Source: JAWXCM01 sp034408745
GTDB taxonomy: Bacteria; Acidobacteriota; Terriglobia; Bryobacterales; Bryobacteraceae
Assembly (NCBI GenBank): GCA_034408745.1
Contig: JAWXCM010000364.1
Span: forward strand, 1 to 64,000
Length of the DNA: 64,000 nucleotides
Direction of reading: 5' to 3'
Shown: positions 9,301 through 17,810 of the stretch, in pieces
Layout of the letters: each line of letters starts with the position of its first letter
How positions within the stretch are numbered: position 1 is the first letter of the stretch
Translations under genes and position numbers: made by a program
The notes under the pieces: model-generated
Databases searched by the model: none
The model's input: the letters and a program-made list of their open reading frames with translations, nothing else
What the model was told of the DNA's origin: nothing

Positions 9301-10197
9301 ACGCTGCGCTCCGGACTGCGTCCCAATCAACAGTTCAACCAGATCGTCTTCCTCGACAATGGCGGAGATTCCATTTACCACTCGGCGCAGCTGAGCGTGC
9401 GCAAGCGGTTCGGCCAGGGACTTCTGCTGAATGGCTCCTATACCCTGTCAAAGTCGATCGACAATCTGTCGATTGACCCGGTTGGGTCGACGGTGGGCGG
9501 CGGCCTCACTACCACCAACTCGCGCACGCCGGCCGACAATCGTAACTACGACAATGAACGCGCCCGCTCGGATTTTGACCAGCGGCATGTGGTCAATATG
9601 ACCGGCATTTTCGAACTGCCTTTCGGCAAGGGAAAGAAGTTCGCCACGGATGCCAGCAAGCTGGTCAACGCCCTGATTGGCGGCTGGAGCCTGAACGGCA
9701 TCTACACCTACCAGTCGGGCGAACCGTTCTCCGTGCGGTCCGGTGTGTTCACCAACAACAATACGGGCCAGTCTCGTGCGGCGTTGAAGCCCGGCGTCGC
9801 GCTGCCCAGGGCCCAGCTTCAGGAGAAGCCGGGCGTTATCGGTCCGGTTCTGTTCGCCAACTCGGACGCGTTCACATTCCCCGAACCCGGCGGTCTTGGA
9901 CTGGGCCGCAATATCTTCCAGGGGCCGAGCTACTGGAATCTCGACGGCAGTGTCGCCAAAGGCTTCTCGTTCACTGAGCGGGTCAAGGCGGTGTTTCGTG
10001 CCGAGTTCTTCAACGCGCTGAACCACCCGAACTTCCGCAATCCGCGCGATGCCAGTTCCGGTACGCCTGCGATCACCTCTCCCTCACTTTTCGGGTCTGC
10101 CTGCTGTGTGACGCTGTCGACGGCAAGCTCGTCCACTACCAACCAGAACGGCGAGAGCTGGCGCGTTATCCAGCTCGCTCTGAAGCTGAGTTTTTAG
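6394..10197 (+). CDS. Oar-like TonB-dependent outer-membrane receptor
   Basis: A 1267-residue outer-membrane protein. The true start is ATG 6394, with AGGAG 5 nt upstream and a signal peptide ending at AFAQ; the upstream open frame is antisense to the amidohydrolase. Residues about 25-110 form a carboxypeptidase-regulatory-like domain (ISGTVRDSSGAVIPAA). A plug domain follows (LPLNGRNPLNLL, VNVTIDGIEANEST) and then a long beta barrel ending in an aromatic residue (LALKLSF). This architecture is the expanded CarboxypepD-reg/TonB receptor family of Acidobacteria, thought to import large sugars or peptides. It is divergent from the amidohydrolase operon, with about 115 bp between the starts. Confidence 0.92.
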   Translation: MSAKLSPLVGWLLFAASAFAQTSTSQISGTVRDSSGAVIPAAAVTLTNDATGIAQKQATTDAGLYAFPSIPVGAYTVRVEAAGFKTAVKSGNVMQVGTPGVVDMTLEVGTATEVVNVAASAEVLQTSNATIGNVVEQKAIVNLPLNGRNPLNLLIFEAGVVQRSGGTINVNGARSGAVNVTIDGIEANESTNPNPVNNIFRLNPDNVQEFKVTTSNPTAEEGRNSGANVNIATRSGTNEFHGTLFEFFRNTKLNAKEFYTNAQGGAKPLLQLNQYGFEIGGPIRRNKTFFFFSWQGQQVNFADPIDKVFGETVDLYTPSALAGNYRYWVSNPLNPISINGQRITQNTTLLVDPRTGQYAPGVRDCAAPTDSNCVASYNVFNNDPLRRGIDSSVKSVLGGYPAPNSYAAGDGLNTGIYVWNTPVKIRGPQYMTRIDHTINTHHTLWGRWLGAKQTTLSGDPANSRPQVLPGYPPRGEVFRPANNIAIGLRSVLSPRVVNELTLGYSRFTFLFTQGEANPLFPNTPRFTFNNSDVDYTANGRTFRAVNTPQIIENISFLTGAHVFRFGANIRMYQHNDQRADVGGTSLTPAISLSRTTRPPGAAFNLPTITTGNTPGISSNDSNRLQGTVNDLLGIPASLTQVFQGDLRSDTFAPFRSGEGVTLWAQGQRAKQYNFFAQDEWKVKRNITLSYGVRWEINPPISEAGGRSYVPNKPIDGSQGDVTYVQSDRWYKNYNWGAVAPRFGVTWSPGNSNKFVIRAGYGVAFDPIATFQASSVATAVPGQTYRCQSTIAGSGAISTTPGCQTITDVRLGSGFPREINPPSVKPSTFLTPPRQVSANAPNARVFDPNLKLPTVHMWNLTLQRELPGAIAVSVGYVGRRGTRLYRIWDMNQQRVEGTLPTFLAMQKNRALGNGCRPDGTLATGTPCGGATPVPWLQQGIIDSTFANATASITDLDQNAAGNFGNRVEQTTLRSGLRPNQQFNQIVFLDNGGDSIYHSAQLSVRKRFGQGLLLNGSYTLSKSIDNLSIDPVGSTVGGGLTTTNSRTPADNRNYDNERARSDFDQRHVVNMTGIFELPFGKGKKFATDASKLVNALIGGWSLNGIYTYQSGEPFSVRSGVFTNNNTGQSRAALKPGVALPRAQLQEKPGVIGPVLFANSDAFTFPEPGGLGLGRNIFQGPSYWNLDGSVAKGFSFTERVKAVFRAEFFNALNHPNFRNPRDASSGTPAITSPSLFGSACCVTLSTASSSTTNQNGESWRVIQLALKLSF

Positions 10198-10218
10198 TTC
10201 AGGGCAGGGAACGATCTC

Positions 10219-12594
10219 TTATGCTCGCAGCTGGGCTTGATATGTGTCCTTGAGAATTTCCGCCACTCGCTGCATGGTGTCGTTAACCTGCTCGGCCACC
10301 AGCGTGCCCTGAGCGGAGCGAAATACCATCGAAACAGTCAAGCTGCGGAGATCGCGAGGGATGGAACCACCTTCGAACACATCGACGCAGGTCACCGACT
10401 CCAGATCGGGACCGGCGGAGCGATGGATGAGGTCTTCGATGTCAGCGTACAGGACGCTCTTGCCGACCACCACTGACAAGTCGCGAAACGCGGCCTGGTA
10501 GCGAGGAACGGGCCGGAATACGGGCCGCTCGACTGAAACTTCGACCAGTGGCTCCAGAAGGAGCTCGGCTGCGAACAGGCTCGACTGAATGTTGCGGTCA
10601 CGGGTGATCGCTTCGTCGATCTGTCCCAGCGTGCCTATGGGTTGGCCGTTCAAAAGGAGCCGTGCACTGCGGCCGGCGGAGTAGCCAGACCTATCTTCCG
10701 GAGCAAACTTCACTCCGGTTTGCCGGAGGAGTTCGAGCAATTCCTCAAGTACGCCTTTCAGGTCGTAAAAGTCGGACACACGCCGGTCGGACCAGGCGAA
10801 TTCCTCGCGAGTCCCACCAGACACCAGGCCGACTGCCCACCGCTCCACCGGGCCGTCGGGACTGTCCACAAACACTTTGTCGATCTCGAAATAGCGGAAG
10901 GTCTGGGCGTTTCGCGTGGCATTCCGCGCCGCCGCCGACAGCAGGGCCGGTATCAGAGACTGCCGCAGCGCGCTCTCCTCCGGTACCTTCGGATTAATGA
11001 GCGTAATTACCGGCGCTTCGAACTGCGAAAACAAGGTGGCGCCCACTGCTTCCAGAGGGTATCCCTTTATTTCGTAGAAGCCATGACCGACCAGAAACTG
11101 ACGAACGACGCCGCGCGTGTCGTCGAGCGACGTAGTGTGTGCCCGGCTGGCGACTTCCGCCGACGGGGCTGCCGGAATGGACTCGTAGCCCACCATGCGG
11201 CCGACATCTTCGATTAGCACGACGGGGTCGTTGGCATCGACGCGGCGGGTGGGTGGAACAATGCGCTGCAGATCTGGCGAGCACTGATAGCCGAGGCTCA
11301 CCAGCGAGCTGTGAATCACTTCCTGGCTTACCGGGAAGCCGAGATAGCCGGACACACGTTGCGGGGTGAGAGAGAACACGGGCGGCACGACAGGAACCGG
11401 ATAAGCGTCGCTTACAGCGCTGACAGCCCTTGCCTGGGAGAGGTTTACGATGAGCGACGCGGCTCGGCGGCGCGCTGCTTCCAGTGTCTCGTTTGGGTCC
11501 ATGCCGCGCTCAAAGCGGTAAGACGCGTCGGTGGAAATGTCCAGGTCTCGGGCGGTGCGGCGGATGTTGGCCGGCTCAAAATGGGCCGACTCGAGTACAA
11601 CCTCAGTCGTCGAGGGAGTGATCGCCGAGCTGCGGCCGCCCATGATACCCGCCAGTGCCACGGGGACCTGTGCGTCCGCGATGACGAGGCTTCGCGTCTC
11701 GCCCTTAATTTTGGCGCCGTTCAGGATCTCCAGCTCTTCGCCGGCACGCATTCTGCGAACAACGATCTTGTCATTCAGCCGCGTTGCGTCGAACGCATGG
11801 AGCGGGTGACCCCACTCATGCAGGACGAAGTTGGTGATGTCGACGACGTTGTTGATTGGCTTCGAACCGATCGACAACAACCGGCTGTGAAGCCATGCAG
11901 GCGACCGGGCGATCTGAACACCGCTCAGGCGCTGGCAGGTATAGCGGCTGCTGAGCGCGGGCTCCTCGATTTCCGCCGGGATCGCGGCGCAACCATCGGT
12001 CGGCGGAGGAACTGGCGAGTCGGGCAAAACCAGGCTGATCCCCAGCACCGCGGCCACTTCGCGCGCAATTCCGATCAGTCCGAGACAATCCGGTCGGTTT
12101 GGTGTGACCTTGAGATGGACCAGAGCTTCATCCACCGGGGACACATCGACCAGCCTCTGTCCCATGGTCGCTTCATCGAGGAACACCTGAACGCCGGTGC
12201 TTCGTGCCACCAGACCGAGCTCGCCGTCGAGGCTGACCATGCCCTGAGAGAGCACTCCATGCAGGTGCTTTTCGTCGACCTTCAGGCCGGTTGGCAGTTC
12301 GGTGCCAGACAGCGCGACGGGAACGCCCCAGCCCACTTCGACGGGATGTTCAGAGGCGCAGATGATCTGGCGAATGTCAGACGGCCCAACCTGGACCTGC
12401 AGCACAAACATGTCGCTGGTGCCGGTCAAGGTCTCTTTGCTGCGAACGAACCCAATCTTTACCGGTGCCAGCTCTTTCCGCAGAACCAGCACCTTCTCCA
12501 CATCCAGCCCGACCTTGATAATCGCGGGCAGAAGTTCCGCCAGCGCGGGGCGTGGCGAGAGGTAATCACAAAGCCAAGCAGTGTTGAGAATCAT
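10219..12594 (-). CDS. pheT: Phenylalanine-tRNA ligase beta subunit
   Basis: The 791-residue beta chain of the (alpha-beta)2 enzyme that charges tRNA-Phe. The N-terminal EMAP-type tRNA-binding fold (about 40-150) is followed by the B3/B4 editing region (RYTCQRLSGVQIA, INNVVDITNFV), the B5 domain, and a C-terminal ferredoxin-fold anticodon-binding domain (FRPVPRYQAAFRDLSVVV). Length is normal. It lies 18 bp downstream of pheS and is surely in the same operon. The product is cytoplasmic and essential. Confidence 0.97.
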   Translation of the reverse strand: MILNTAWLCDYLSPRPALAELLPAIIKVGLDVEKVLVLRKELAPVKIGFVRSKETLTGTSDMFVLQVQVGPSDIRQIICASEHPVEVGWGVPVALSGTELPTGLKVDEKHLHGVLSQGMVSLDGELGLVARSTGVQVFLDEATMGQRLVDVSPVDEALVHLKVTPNRPDCLGLIGIAREVAAVLGISLVLPDSPVPPPTDGCAAIPAEIEEPALSSRYTCQRLSGVQIARSPAWLHSRLLSIGSKPINNVVDITNFVLHEWGHPLHAFDATRLNDKIVVRRMRAGEELEILNGAKIKGETRSLVIADAQVPVALAGIMGGRSSAITPSTTEVVLESAHFEPANIRRTARDLDISTDASYRFERGMDPNETLEAARRRAASLIVNLSQARAVSAVSDAYPVPVVPPVFSLTPQRVSGYLGFPVSQEVIHSSLVSLGYQCSPDLQRIVPPTRRVDANDPVVLIEDVGRMVGYESIPAAPSAEVASRAHTTSLDDTRGVVRQFLVGHGFYEIKGYPLEAVGATLFSQFEAPVITLINPKVPEESALRQSLIPALLSAAARNATRNAQTFRYFEIDKVFVDSPDGPVERWAVGLVSGGTREEFAWSDRRVSDFYDLKGVLEELLELLRQTGVKFAPEDRSGYSAGRSARLLLNGQPIGTLGQIDEAITRDRNIQSSLFAAELLLEPLVEVSVERPVFRPVPRYQAAFRDLSVVVGKSVLYADIEDLIHRSAGPDLESVTCVDVFEGGSIPRDLRSLTVSMVFRSAQGTLVAEQVNDTMQRVAEILKDTYQAQLRA

Positions 12595-12612
12595 CTTATG
12601 CGGCGGGGCATC

Positions 12613-13671
12613 TCAGAACTGACGCAGGAATGCCTCTTCATTAGCGTAGAGTAAGCGGATGTCGTCGATTCGGTGCCGCAGCATTGTGATTCGGTCTACG
12701 CCAATACCAAATGCAAAGCCCTGGCAGGAAGCCGGATCGAGTCCGCCGGAACGCAGCACTTCCGGGCGCATCATACCGCTGCCCAGAACTTCCAGCCAGC
12801 CCGTACGTGAGCAGAGCTGACACCCCTGCTGACGGCAGACGACGCAGCTGACGTCGACCTCCGCGCTGGGAGTGGTGAAGGGGAAATAGCTGGGACGGAA
12901 GCGGATGGTGGCTTCCGGGCCGAACAAGCCACGGGCCAGCTCAGTGAGCGTCCACTTCAGATCGGCCATGGACAATCCGCGGCCGATCGCAATCCCGTCC
13001 AGCTGCTGGAACACGGGCGAGTGCGAGGCATCCCGCTCATCGCGCCGGTAGCAGCGGCCGGTAGTCATGGCCCGGATGGGGAGGCCACCCTGGTGGGCGC
13101 GCATGGCACGAACCTGAAAGGCCGAGGTATGAGTCCGAAGCACCTGAGTCGGACTGGTGTAGAACGAGTCGTGCAGATCCCGCGAAGAGTGGTTCTTCGG
13201 CGTGTTCAGCGAATCGAAATTGTAGAATTCGGTCTCCAGATCCGGGTAGTCGTTGTAGCTGAAGCCGAGCCCGCGGAGCATGCGCTTCATCTCTTCCGCG
13301 GTGGCTGTCAGCGGATGCACACGGCCAGCCGAGGTTCGGCGTCCGGGGAGCGTTACGTCGATGGAATTGACCTGCTGCGCGTTGAGCGCTTCGAGGTCGA
13401 TGCGACGTTGCGTCAGCATATCTTCGAGCTCGCGTTTGATCTGGTTGAGAAGCTTTCCGGCGCGAGGACGGTCGGCGGTCGGCAACCCTGTCAGTTGCTT
13501 CAGGGACTCTGTGAATTCGCCCGATTTACCTAAGAACCGAATCCGGACTTCTTCCAGCGCGCCAACGGATGCGGCGGTGCTGATTTCGTTGGATGCGCGA
13601 CCAGACAAATCACTTGCGTGGGCAAGGAGCAGGTCGGCTGTGAGCTCTTCTTTTTGACCTTGCAATGGCAA
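12613..13671 (-). CDS. pheS: Phenylalanine-tRNA ligase alpha subunit
   Basis: The 352-residue catalytic subunit. Class II synthetase motifs are clear: motif 2 in GRCYRRDERDASHSPVFQQ and motif 3 in GFAFGIGVDRITML. The N-terminal coiled coil (about 1-90) is the usual tRNA-binding arm. CVVCRQQGCQLC near residue 280 is a four-Cys, zinc-ribbon-like insertion seen in many bacterial PheS. The reading frame begins at TTG 13671 with no good Shine-Dalgarno, and an in-frame TTG two codons on is also possible, so the exact start is uncertain. First gene of pheS-pheT, divergent from the methyltransferase. Confidence 0.95.
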   Translation of the reverse strand: MPLQGQKEELTADLLLAHASDLSGRASNEISTAASVGALEEVRIRFLGKSGEFTESLKQLTGLPTADRPRAGKLLNQIKRELEDMLTQRRIDLEALNAQQVNSIDVTLPGRRTSAGRVHPLTATAEEMKRMLRGLGFSYNDYPDLETEFYNFDSLNTPKNHSSRDLHDSFYTSPTQVLRTHTSAFQVRAMRAHQGGLPIRAMTTGRCYRRDERDASHSPVFQQLDGIAIGRGLSMADLKWTLTELARGLFGPEATIRFRPSYFPFTTPSAEVDVSCVVCRQQGCQLCSRTGWLEVLGSGMMRPEVLRSGGLDPASCQGFAFGIGVDRITMLRHRIDDIRLLYANEEAFLRQF

Positions 13672-13728
13672 ACTACAGATATACCATGGCGTGCTTAGAA
13701 GGCTGTTAATATCAGGATTCCTTAAGCA

Positions 13729-14373
13729 ATGGACCGAATACTCGAACCAGAAGTAATGGATGGCACCAGTGAGGCCCAGGACTATGAGGCCATGGATTTC
13801 AGTGCCACCGACGCCCTGTTCGCCGAACGGGCTCTGCAGCTAAACCCATCTCCGCGCCGGGTGGTGGACGTGGGCTCGGGAAACGCCAAGATTACCGCCG
13901 CCATAGCCGCCAAATCACCGGCCGACGCCGTGATTTATGCGGTGGATATGTCCACGTCGATGCTTGCTTTCGCTCAGAGGCGACTGCCGCCGGAGGGCAG
14001 TCTGTGTCTGGTTGCCGATGCGAAGCGGCTTCCGTTCCCGGACGGAACAGTCGACCTGGTGGTGACCAACAGCCTGGTGCATCATATTCCGGATCCGCGC
14101 TCGCTCTTCCAGGAAATCGCGCGAGTGGTTGCACCCGGCGGCGCGATTCTGATTCGGGATCTGTTTCGGCCAGAGAGCGTGGAGCAGATGGAGGCGCTGA
14201 TTGCGATTTATGCGGCCGGGTGCAGTGAACTGCAGACCAGTTTGCTGCGCGACTCGTTTTGCGCAGCTTTGACCGTGGCTGAAGCGAGGCAGCAGCTTGA
14301 CGAGTGTGGGCTTGCGGATCTGACCGTCTACCAGGCGTCCGACCGGCACTGGAGCGCGGAGCGATCCGCTTAA
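13729..14373 (+). CDS. Class I SAM-dependent methyltransferase
   Basis: A 214-residue cytoplasmic protein. Motif I is VVDVGSGNAKIT (about residues 45-56), the acidic end of strand 2 is YAVDMSTSM, motif II is ADAKRLPFPDGTVD, and VVTNSLVHHIPDP plus VVAPGGAILIRD complete the Rossmann core of a Methyltransf_11/25-type enzyme. Substrate is not indicated by sequence or neighbours; small-molecule methylation is the usual role. The Shine-Dalgarno is weak. The gene is divergent from pheS and ends 1 bp before the convergent TonB receptor gene. Confidence 0.85.
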   Translation: MDRILEPEVMDGTSEAQDYEAMDFSATDALFAERALQLNPSPRRVVDVGSGNAKITAAIAAKSPADAVIYAVDMSTSMLAFAQRRLPPEGSLCLVADAKRLPFPDGTVDLVVTNSLVHHIPDPRSLFQEIARVVAPGGAILIRDLFRPESVEQMEALIAIYAAGCSELQTSLLRDSFCAALTVAEARQQLDECGLADLTVYQASDRHWSAERSA

Positions 14374-14374
14374 G

Positions 14375-16309
14375 TTATTTGGTTCGACGCGCGGGGAAAT
14401 CCCAGCGAATTCCACCTCGCCACAGTCTCGGCGCTCCGATTAACGGGAGTGGGCTGAAGCCGGTCACGTACTCGCGATTTGTCAGGTTTTCAAACTCTGC
14501 TGTGGCGCTCAGGCCGTGGGTCAGCCTCTGCGATGCCGAGAGCTGCAGCGTGGCAAATCCAGGGAGCACGAACTGGTTCCTGTCGTCCTCAAACTGGAAT
14601 GAAAACGCTCGCACTCCTGCCGACACCAGGGTGCCTTCTCTGGCCCAGGTGAGCTGCGCGGTTCCGGTGTGGCGGGGTACCTGCGGGATTCGCTCGGCTG
14701 TGCCGAAGCGGGAATCGGCGAGCAAATACGCGACTTCCGCGGACCACTTACGCCAGGAATGACGCGCGTTGATATCGACGCCGCGGCTTAGTGCGGAGGC
14801 TGCGTTCTGCCGCTGCCGCGTGATGAGGGCGGGAGTCGAGCGCAGCGTCACGTTGGTGATGATGTCGCTCACTTCATTGCGGTAGAAACTGACAGAGACG
14901 CGGGTTCCTTCGCCGATGTAATCGACGCCTGCCTCCGCTCCGAAGACAGTCTCCGGCTTCAGGAGCTGGTTCGGCAGCGTCTCTGCGTTGCCCTGACGGA
15001 AGGGCCGGAACAACTCATTCAGCGTTGGTGCGCGAAAGGCCCGGAAGACCGAGCCTCGGGCTCTCAGCGAGCGACGTCCGGCAACGAATCCAGCACTGGG
15101 GCTAAAGAAGCGTGTGTCCGATCCGGCGAACTGGTTGCGTCCTCCGAGGAATAGTTTCAGTGGGCCGCGGGTAAAGTCAGACTGCACAAATGTCCCGTGC
15201 TGCAGCTGTGATCCAGCCCCGACTCGCGTACCTGTGGGGAAGAGGCGATCCGTGCTGATGCCTTCGACGCGCTGCGTGTCCGCACCACCGAGCAGGTTCC
15301 ACTGCGAGCCCCGGTGCGACCACAATCCCGCGGCACCCACCGCTTCGGACGGCACCTGCTGGATGGACGTCAGCGATTCAGTCTGGCGGTTAGCCGCTAC
15401 GGAACTGAACGACGCCCGGTATTCTTCACGCGTGTGATACGCGAGAATGCCGACTGTATCGTTCTTCCAGTTATGCGCGTAATTCGCGGCAATCGTACCG
15501 AGCGACGTGGAATTGTGCGTTAATACCGTGCCATTGTCGCGTTCCTCCGCCAGGATGTCGAGGCGAATGAACAGGCGGTCCGACTGCCCGAGAAAGTCGA
15601 GCCGGGTGTTACCGGCGACAAAGCGCACATTGGCAGGGGTATCGGCCCGGCCCCTGCGGTCTGCACGCACGATGTAGTAGCCGTCGGTGGTGAAGGTGCG
15701 CAGGTTGGTCGAAGCGCCAAATCGATTCCAGAGGTATGCGCCGCCGCCGGACACGCTGTGCGTGTTGCGGTTGCCACCCTCATATGACAGCCAGGCCCAC
15801 CGGCCGAGTGGACGAGAGAACAAATTGATGGCGCCGGACATGGCCCGGTCGCCGAAAACGCTGGTGGATGCGCCCCGGGAGATCTCGATGCGCTCGAGTT
15901 CGCGGGGCGCGACGCGCGTCCAGTACACCCATCCGCCGAACGGATCGTTGATGGGCACTCCGTCCCAGAGCACAAGGGATCGCGATGCGCCGCTGGAGCC
16001 CAGGCCGCGGAGAGATACGCCCTGCGTGGTGGGGTTGGCAACAAGGCTCGACGAGCGGCGGAAAAGGGAAAAGCCGGGGATGGAGCGCAGGCGGTCGTCA
16101 ATATTGATGCCAGGCTGCTCGGCAATCCTCTCGCGCGGGATGACGGAAACAAAAGCGGGCGCCTCTGTTTCCACGTGTTCCATCACTGTGATGGCGGTTC
16201 GGACGGGCTCGAGTTTATCAGCGTCCGGCGCTGGAGGCTGCTGGGCTGCGGACGTAAGACAGAGGATCAGGAAGGCGGGGACCGGGCCAGCCTTCCGCAG
16301 CCGCTTCAT
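14375..16309 (-). CDS. TonB-dependent receptor (vitamin/siderophore type)
   Basis: An outer-membrane receptor of about 644 residues. I start it at ATG 16309, which begins a signal peptide (MKRLRKAGPVPAFLILCL); upstream ATG 16348 is an alternative. The plug domain contains DDRLRSIPGFSLFRR, QGVSLRGLG, SRSLVLWDGVPINDPFG and the LERIEISRGAS segment. The barrel ends with GGIRWDFPARRTK, without the usual terminal aromatic residue. Unlike the receptor at 6.4 kb it lacks the carboxypeptidase-like domain, so it is a classic BtuB/FepA-like receptor. The ligand is not predictable. Its start overlaps the end of the DUF58 gene by about 90 bp, suggesting coupled expression. Confidence 0.88.
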   Translation of the reverse strand: MKRLRKAGPVPAFLILCLTSAAQQPPAPDADKLEPVRTAITVMEHVETEAPAFVSVIPRERIAEQPGINIDDRLRSIPGFSLFRRSSSLVANPTTQGVSLRGLGSSGASRSLVLWDGVPINDPFGGWVYWTRVAPRELERIEISRGASTSVFGDRAMSGAINLFSRPLGRWAWLSYEGGNRNTHSVSGGGAYLWNRFGASTNLRTFTTDGYYIVRADRRGRADTPANVRFVAGNTRLDFLGQSDRLFIRLDILAEERDNGTVLTHNSTSLGTIAANYAHNWKNDTVGILAYHTREEYRASFSSVAANRQTESLTSIQQVPSEAVGAAGLWSHRGSQWNLLGGADTQRVEGISTDRLFPTGTRVGAGSQLQHGTFVQSDFTRGPLKLFLGGRNQFAGSDTRFFSPSAGFVAGRRSLRARGSVFRAFRAPTLNELFRPFRQGNAETLPNQLLKPETVFGAEAGVDYIGEGTRVSVSFYRNEVSDIITNVTLRSTPALITRQRQNAASALSRGVDINARHSWRKWSAEVAYLLADSRFGTAERIPQVPRHTGTAQLTWAREGTLVSAGVRAFSFQFEDDRNQFVLPGFATLQLSASQRLTHGLSATAEFENLTNREYVTGFSPLPLIGAPRLWRGGIRWDFPARRTK

Positions 16310-17321
16310 CAAAGCGGGAACTGACTGCGATGGATAGATTTGCGTCATCGGGACTGAGCAGCCTGGCGCCGAAGATGGGCTCGACCAGGGCGAGATACCT
16401 GAGTACATCGTAAACCGTCACCTCCTCCGGCAGACGGCGGTCGAAACGCTGAGTGAGTACACGGAGCCGCATGCCGCGGTCGTTTAGGTTCAGAACAAGC
16501 CAGGCGCAACATTCCACGGCCAGTTCGAACCAGTCGTGATTCGCGCCTGGAGGCAGATGGAGGTCGAGGAAGACGGTGACTACCTGGTCCTGTTCGCTGG
16601 CGAATTCCCGAACCTGCAACTCGCCGGTGTGGGCGGTGGCCTTCCAGTCGACGTGACGGGCGCTTTCGTGGGCGGAGTAGGGGCGGAGGCGGTAAAAGTC
16701 GTTGCCACGGCCACGGCGTCGGGCGTCCATCTCACCCACAAGCTCGGAAAGCGCGAAGTGGAACTCAGGCTGCGGGTCGATACAGGGGTAGACGAGGAAT
16801 TCGCGTTCGAGGCGGACCTGCGCGCGTCGATGTGTAAAACCGAACGGGAACCGGCTTTCAAACCAGAACACGTTCTTTTTATGCAGGCCTCGACTGGCGA
16901 ACCAGAGCTCGACCGTTGTTTGCAGGCTGCCACGGGGCGGCAACACGGGCACGTAGAGCTTATCCTGCAGACCGCTCTCGGGCGCCCCGACGATGTGCAG
17001 CGAAAACGACGGGTTGATCCACTTTCGGTTGCGCAAGGTGAGGCGCCCGTGCACCTTGCTGCGGGCGGCGATATGATCCGGCAGGTCGAGATTCAGTTCC
17101 AGTCCGGCAAGGCCCAGGCGGCTTACGAAGCCGGAGATGAGGAGTGTGGCGAGGAGTGCGGCGAAGAGCAGGAAAAGCAGGTTGTTTGCCGAGGCGAAAG
17201 CGGCAAGTCCAACGAGCCCGGTGGTGGCAGTGAACGCGAATCCCAGCTTCGTGATCTGCTGCCGCATGTTGGGATCCAGCGCGTCGCGCAGCTTTTGCCA
17301 CCATTCGCGCAGGAACCTCAT
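16218..17321 (-). CDS. DUF58 domain membrane protein
   Basis: A 367-residue protein starting at ATG 17321. Two membrane helices lie at about residues 22-65 (LGFAFTATTGLVGLAAFASA, then NNLLFLLFAALLATLLISGF). After a beta region comes the DUF58 signature (GRGNDFYRLRPYSAHESARH, VDWKATAHTGELQVREFASE) near residues 200-240, followed by a von Willebrand A-like fold. DUF58 proteins usually sit beside a MoxR ATPase and a transglutaminase; neither is here. The start codon overlaps, on the opposite strand, the start of the biotin carrier gene. Confidence 0.82.
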   Translation of the reverse strand: MRFLREWWQKLRDALDPNMRQQITKLGFAFTATTGLVGLAAFASANNLLFLLFAALLATLLISGFVSRLGLAGLELNLDLPDHIAARSKVHGRLTLRNRKWINPSFSLHIVGAPESGLQDKLYVPVLPPRGSLQTTVELWFASRGLHKKNVFWFESRFPFGFTHRRAQVRLEREFLVYPCIDPQPEFHFALSELVGEMDARRRGRGNDFYRLRPYSAHESARHVDWKATAHTGELQVREFASEQDQVVTVFLDLHLPPGANHDWFELAVECCAWLVLNLNDRGMRLRVLTQRFDRRLPEEVTVYDVLRYLALVEPIFGARLLSPDDANLSIAVSSRFDEAAAEGWPGPRLPDPLSYVRSPAASSAGR

Positions 17322-17808
17322 GCATCCATGGTGGCACGTGGTGAACCTGTTACGCTGGCCTTTGGTGACGCGCAAGATTCTGGTGAACGGCCGGGAAGTG
17401 GCTCTGGCTGTGGGCGACGACTGGTCGGCTGTGGAAGTGCGGCCGAATCTGTGGTCGGTGCTGGCTGGGGGGCGCTCGTACGAAGTTTTCGTCGGCAGTG
17501 ACGGGCGTGTTGCAGTTGACGGGGATCCGTTGATTGTCGAGGTGGTGGACCCGCGTGCGGTTCGAAAGCGCGGCGCGGCAGGGATTGTGGAAGGCCGCCA
17601 GTTGCTGAAGGCGGCGATGCCGGGCAAGGTGGTTCGAGTGCTGGTGGTTGAAGGCTCGGAAGTGGAGGCGGGGCAGGGCGTGCTGGTTGTGGAGGCGATG
17701 AAAATGCAGAACGAACTCAAATCGCCGAAAGCCGGGGTCGTGACCCGAGTCGCTGTCCAGGAGGGCGCCACGGTGAATGCGGGCGATCTGCTGGCGGTGG
17801 TGGAGTAG
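17320..17808 (+). CDS. Biotin carboxyl carrier-like protein
   Basis: A 162-residue protein whose C-terminal 70 residues form a biotinyl/lipoyl domain. The hairpin EAMKMQNEL carries the lysine that BirA would biotinylate, and the AMPGKVVRVLVVEG and GATVNAGDLLAVVE strands flank it. The N-terminal part (RKILVNGREVAL onwards) resembles the region before the carrier domain in acyl-CoA carboxylase alpha chains. ATG 17320 has AGGAA 5 nt upstream; GTG 17365 is an alternative start and better matches where homology begins. No carboxylase subunit is adjacent, so its partner is elsewhere. birA is 2.2 kb away. Confidence 0.82.
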   Translation: MHPWWHVVNLLRWPLVTRKILVNGREVALAVGDDWSAVEVRPNLWSVLAGGRSYEVFVGSDGRVAVDGDPLIVEVVDPRAVRKRGAAGIVEGRQLLKAAMPGKVVRVLVVEGSEVEAGQGVLVVEAMKMQNELKSPKAGVVTRVAVQEGATVNAGDLLAVVE

Positions 17809-17810
17809 GT

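Noticed and set aside
11311..12654. 447-codon plus-strand open frame
   Set aside because: Antisense shadow of pheT, with no domain and no Shine-Dalgarno.
17322..17771. N-terminal extension of the DUF58 protein
   Set aside because: The extra 150 codons are antisense to the biotin carrier gene, and the membrane helices start right after ATG 17321.
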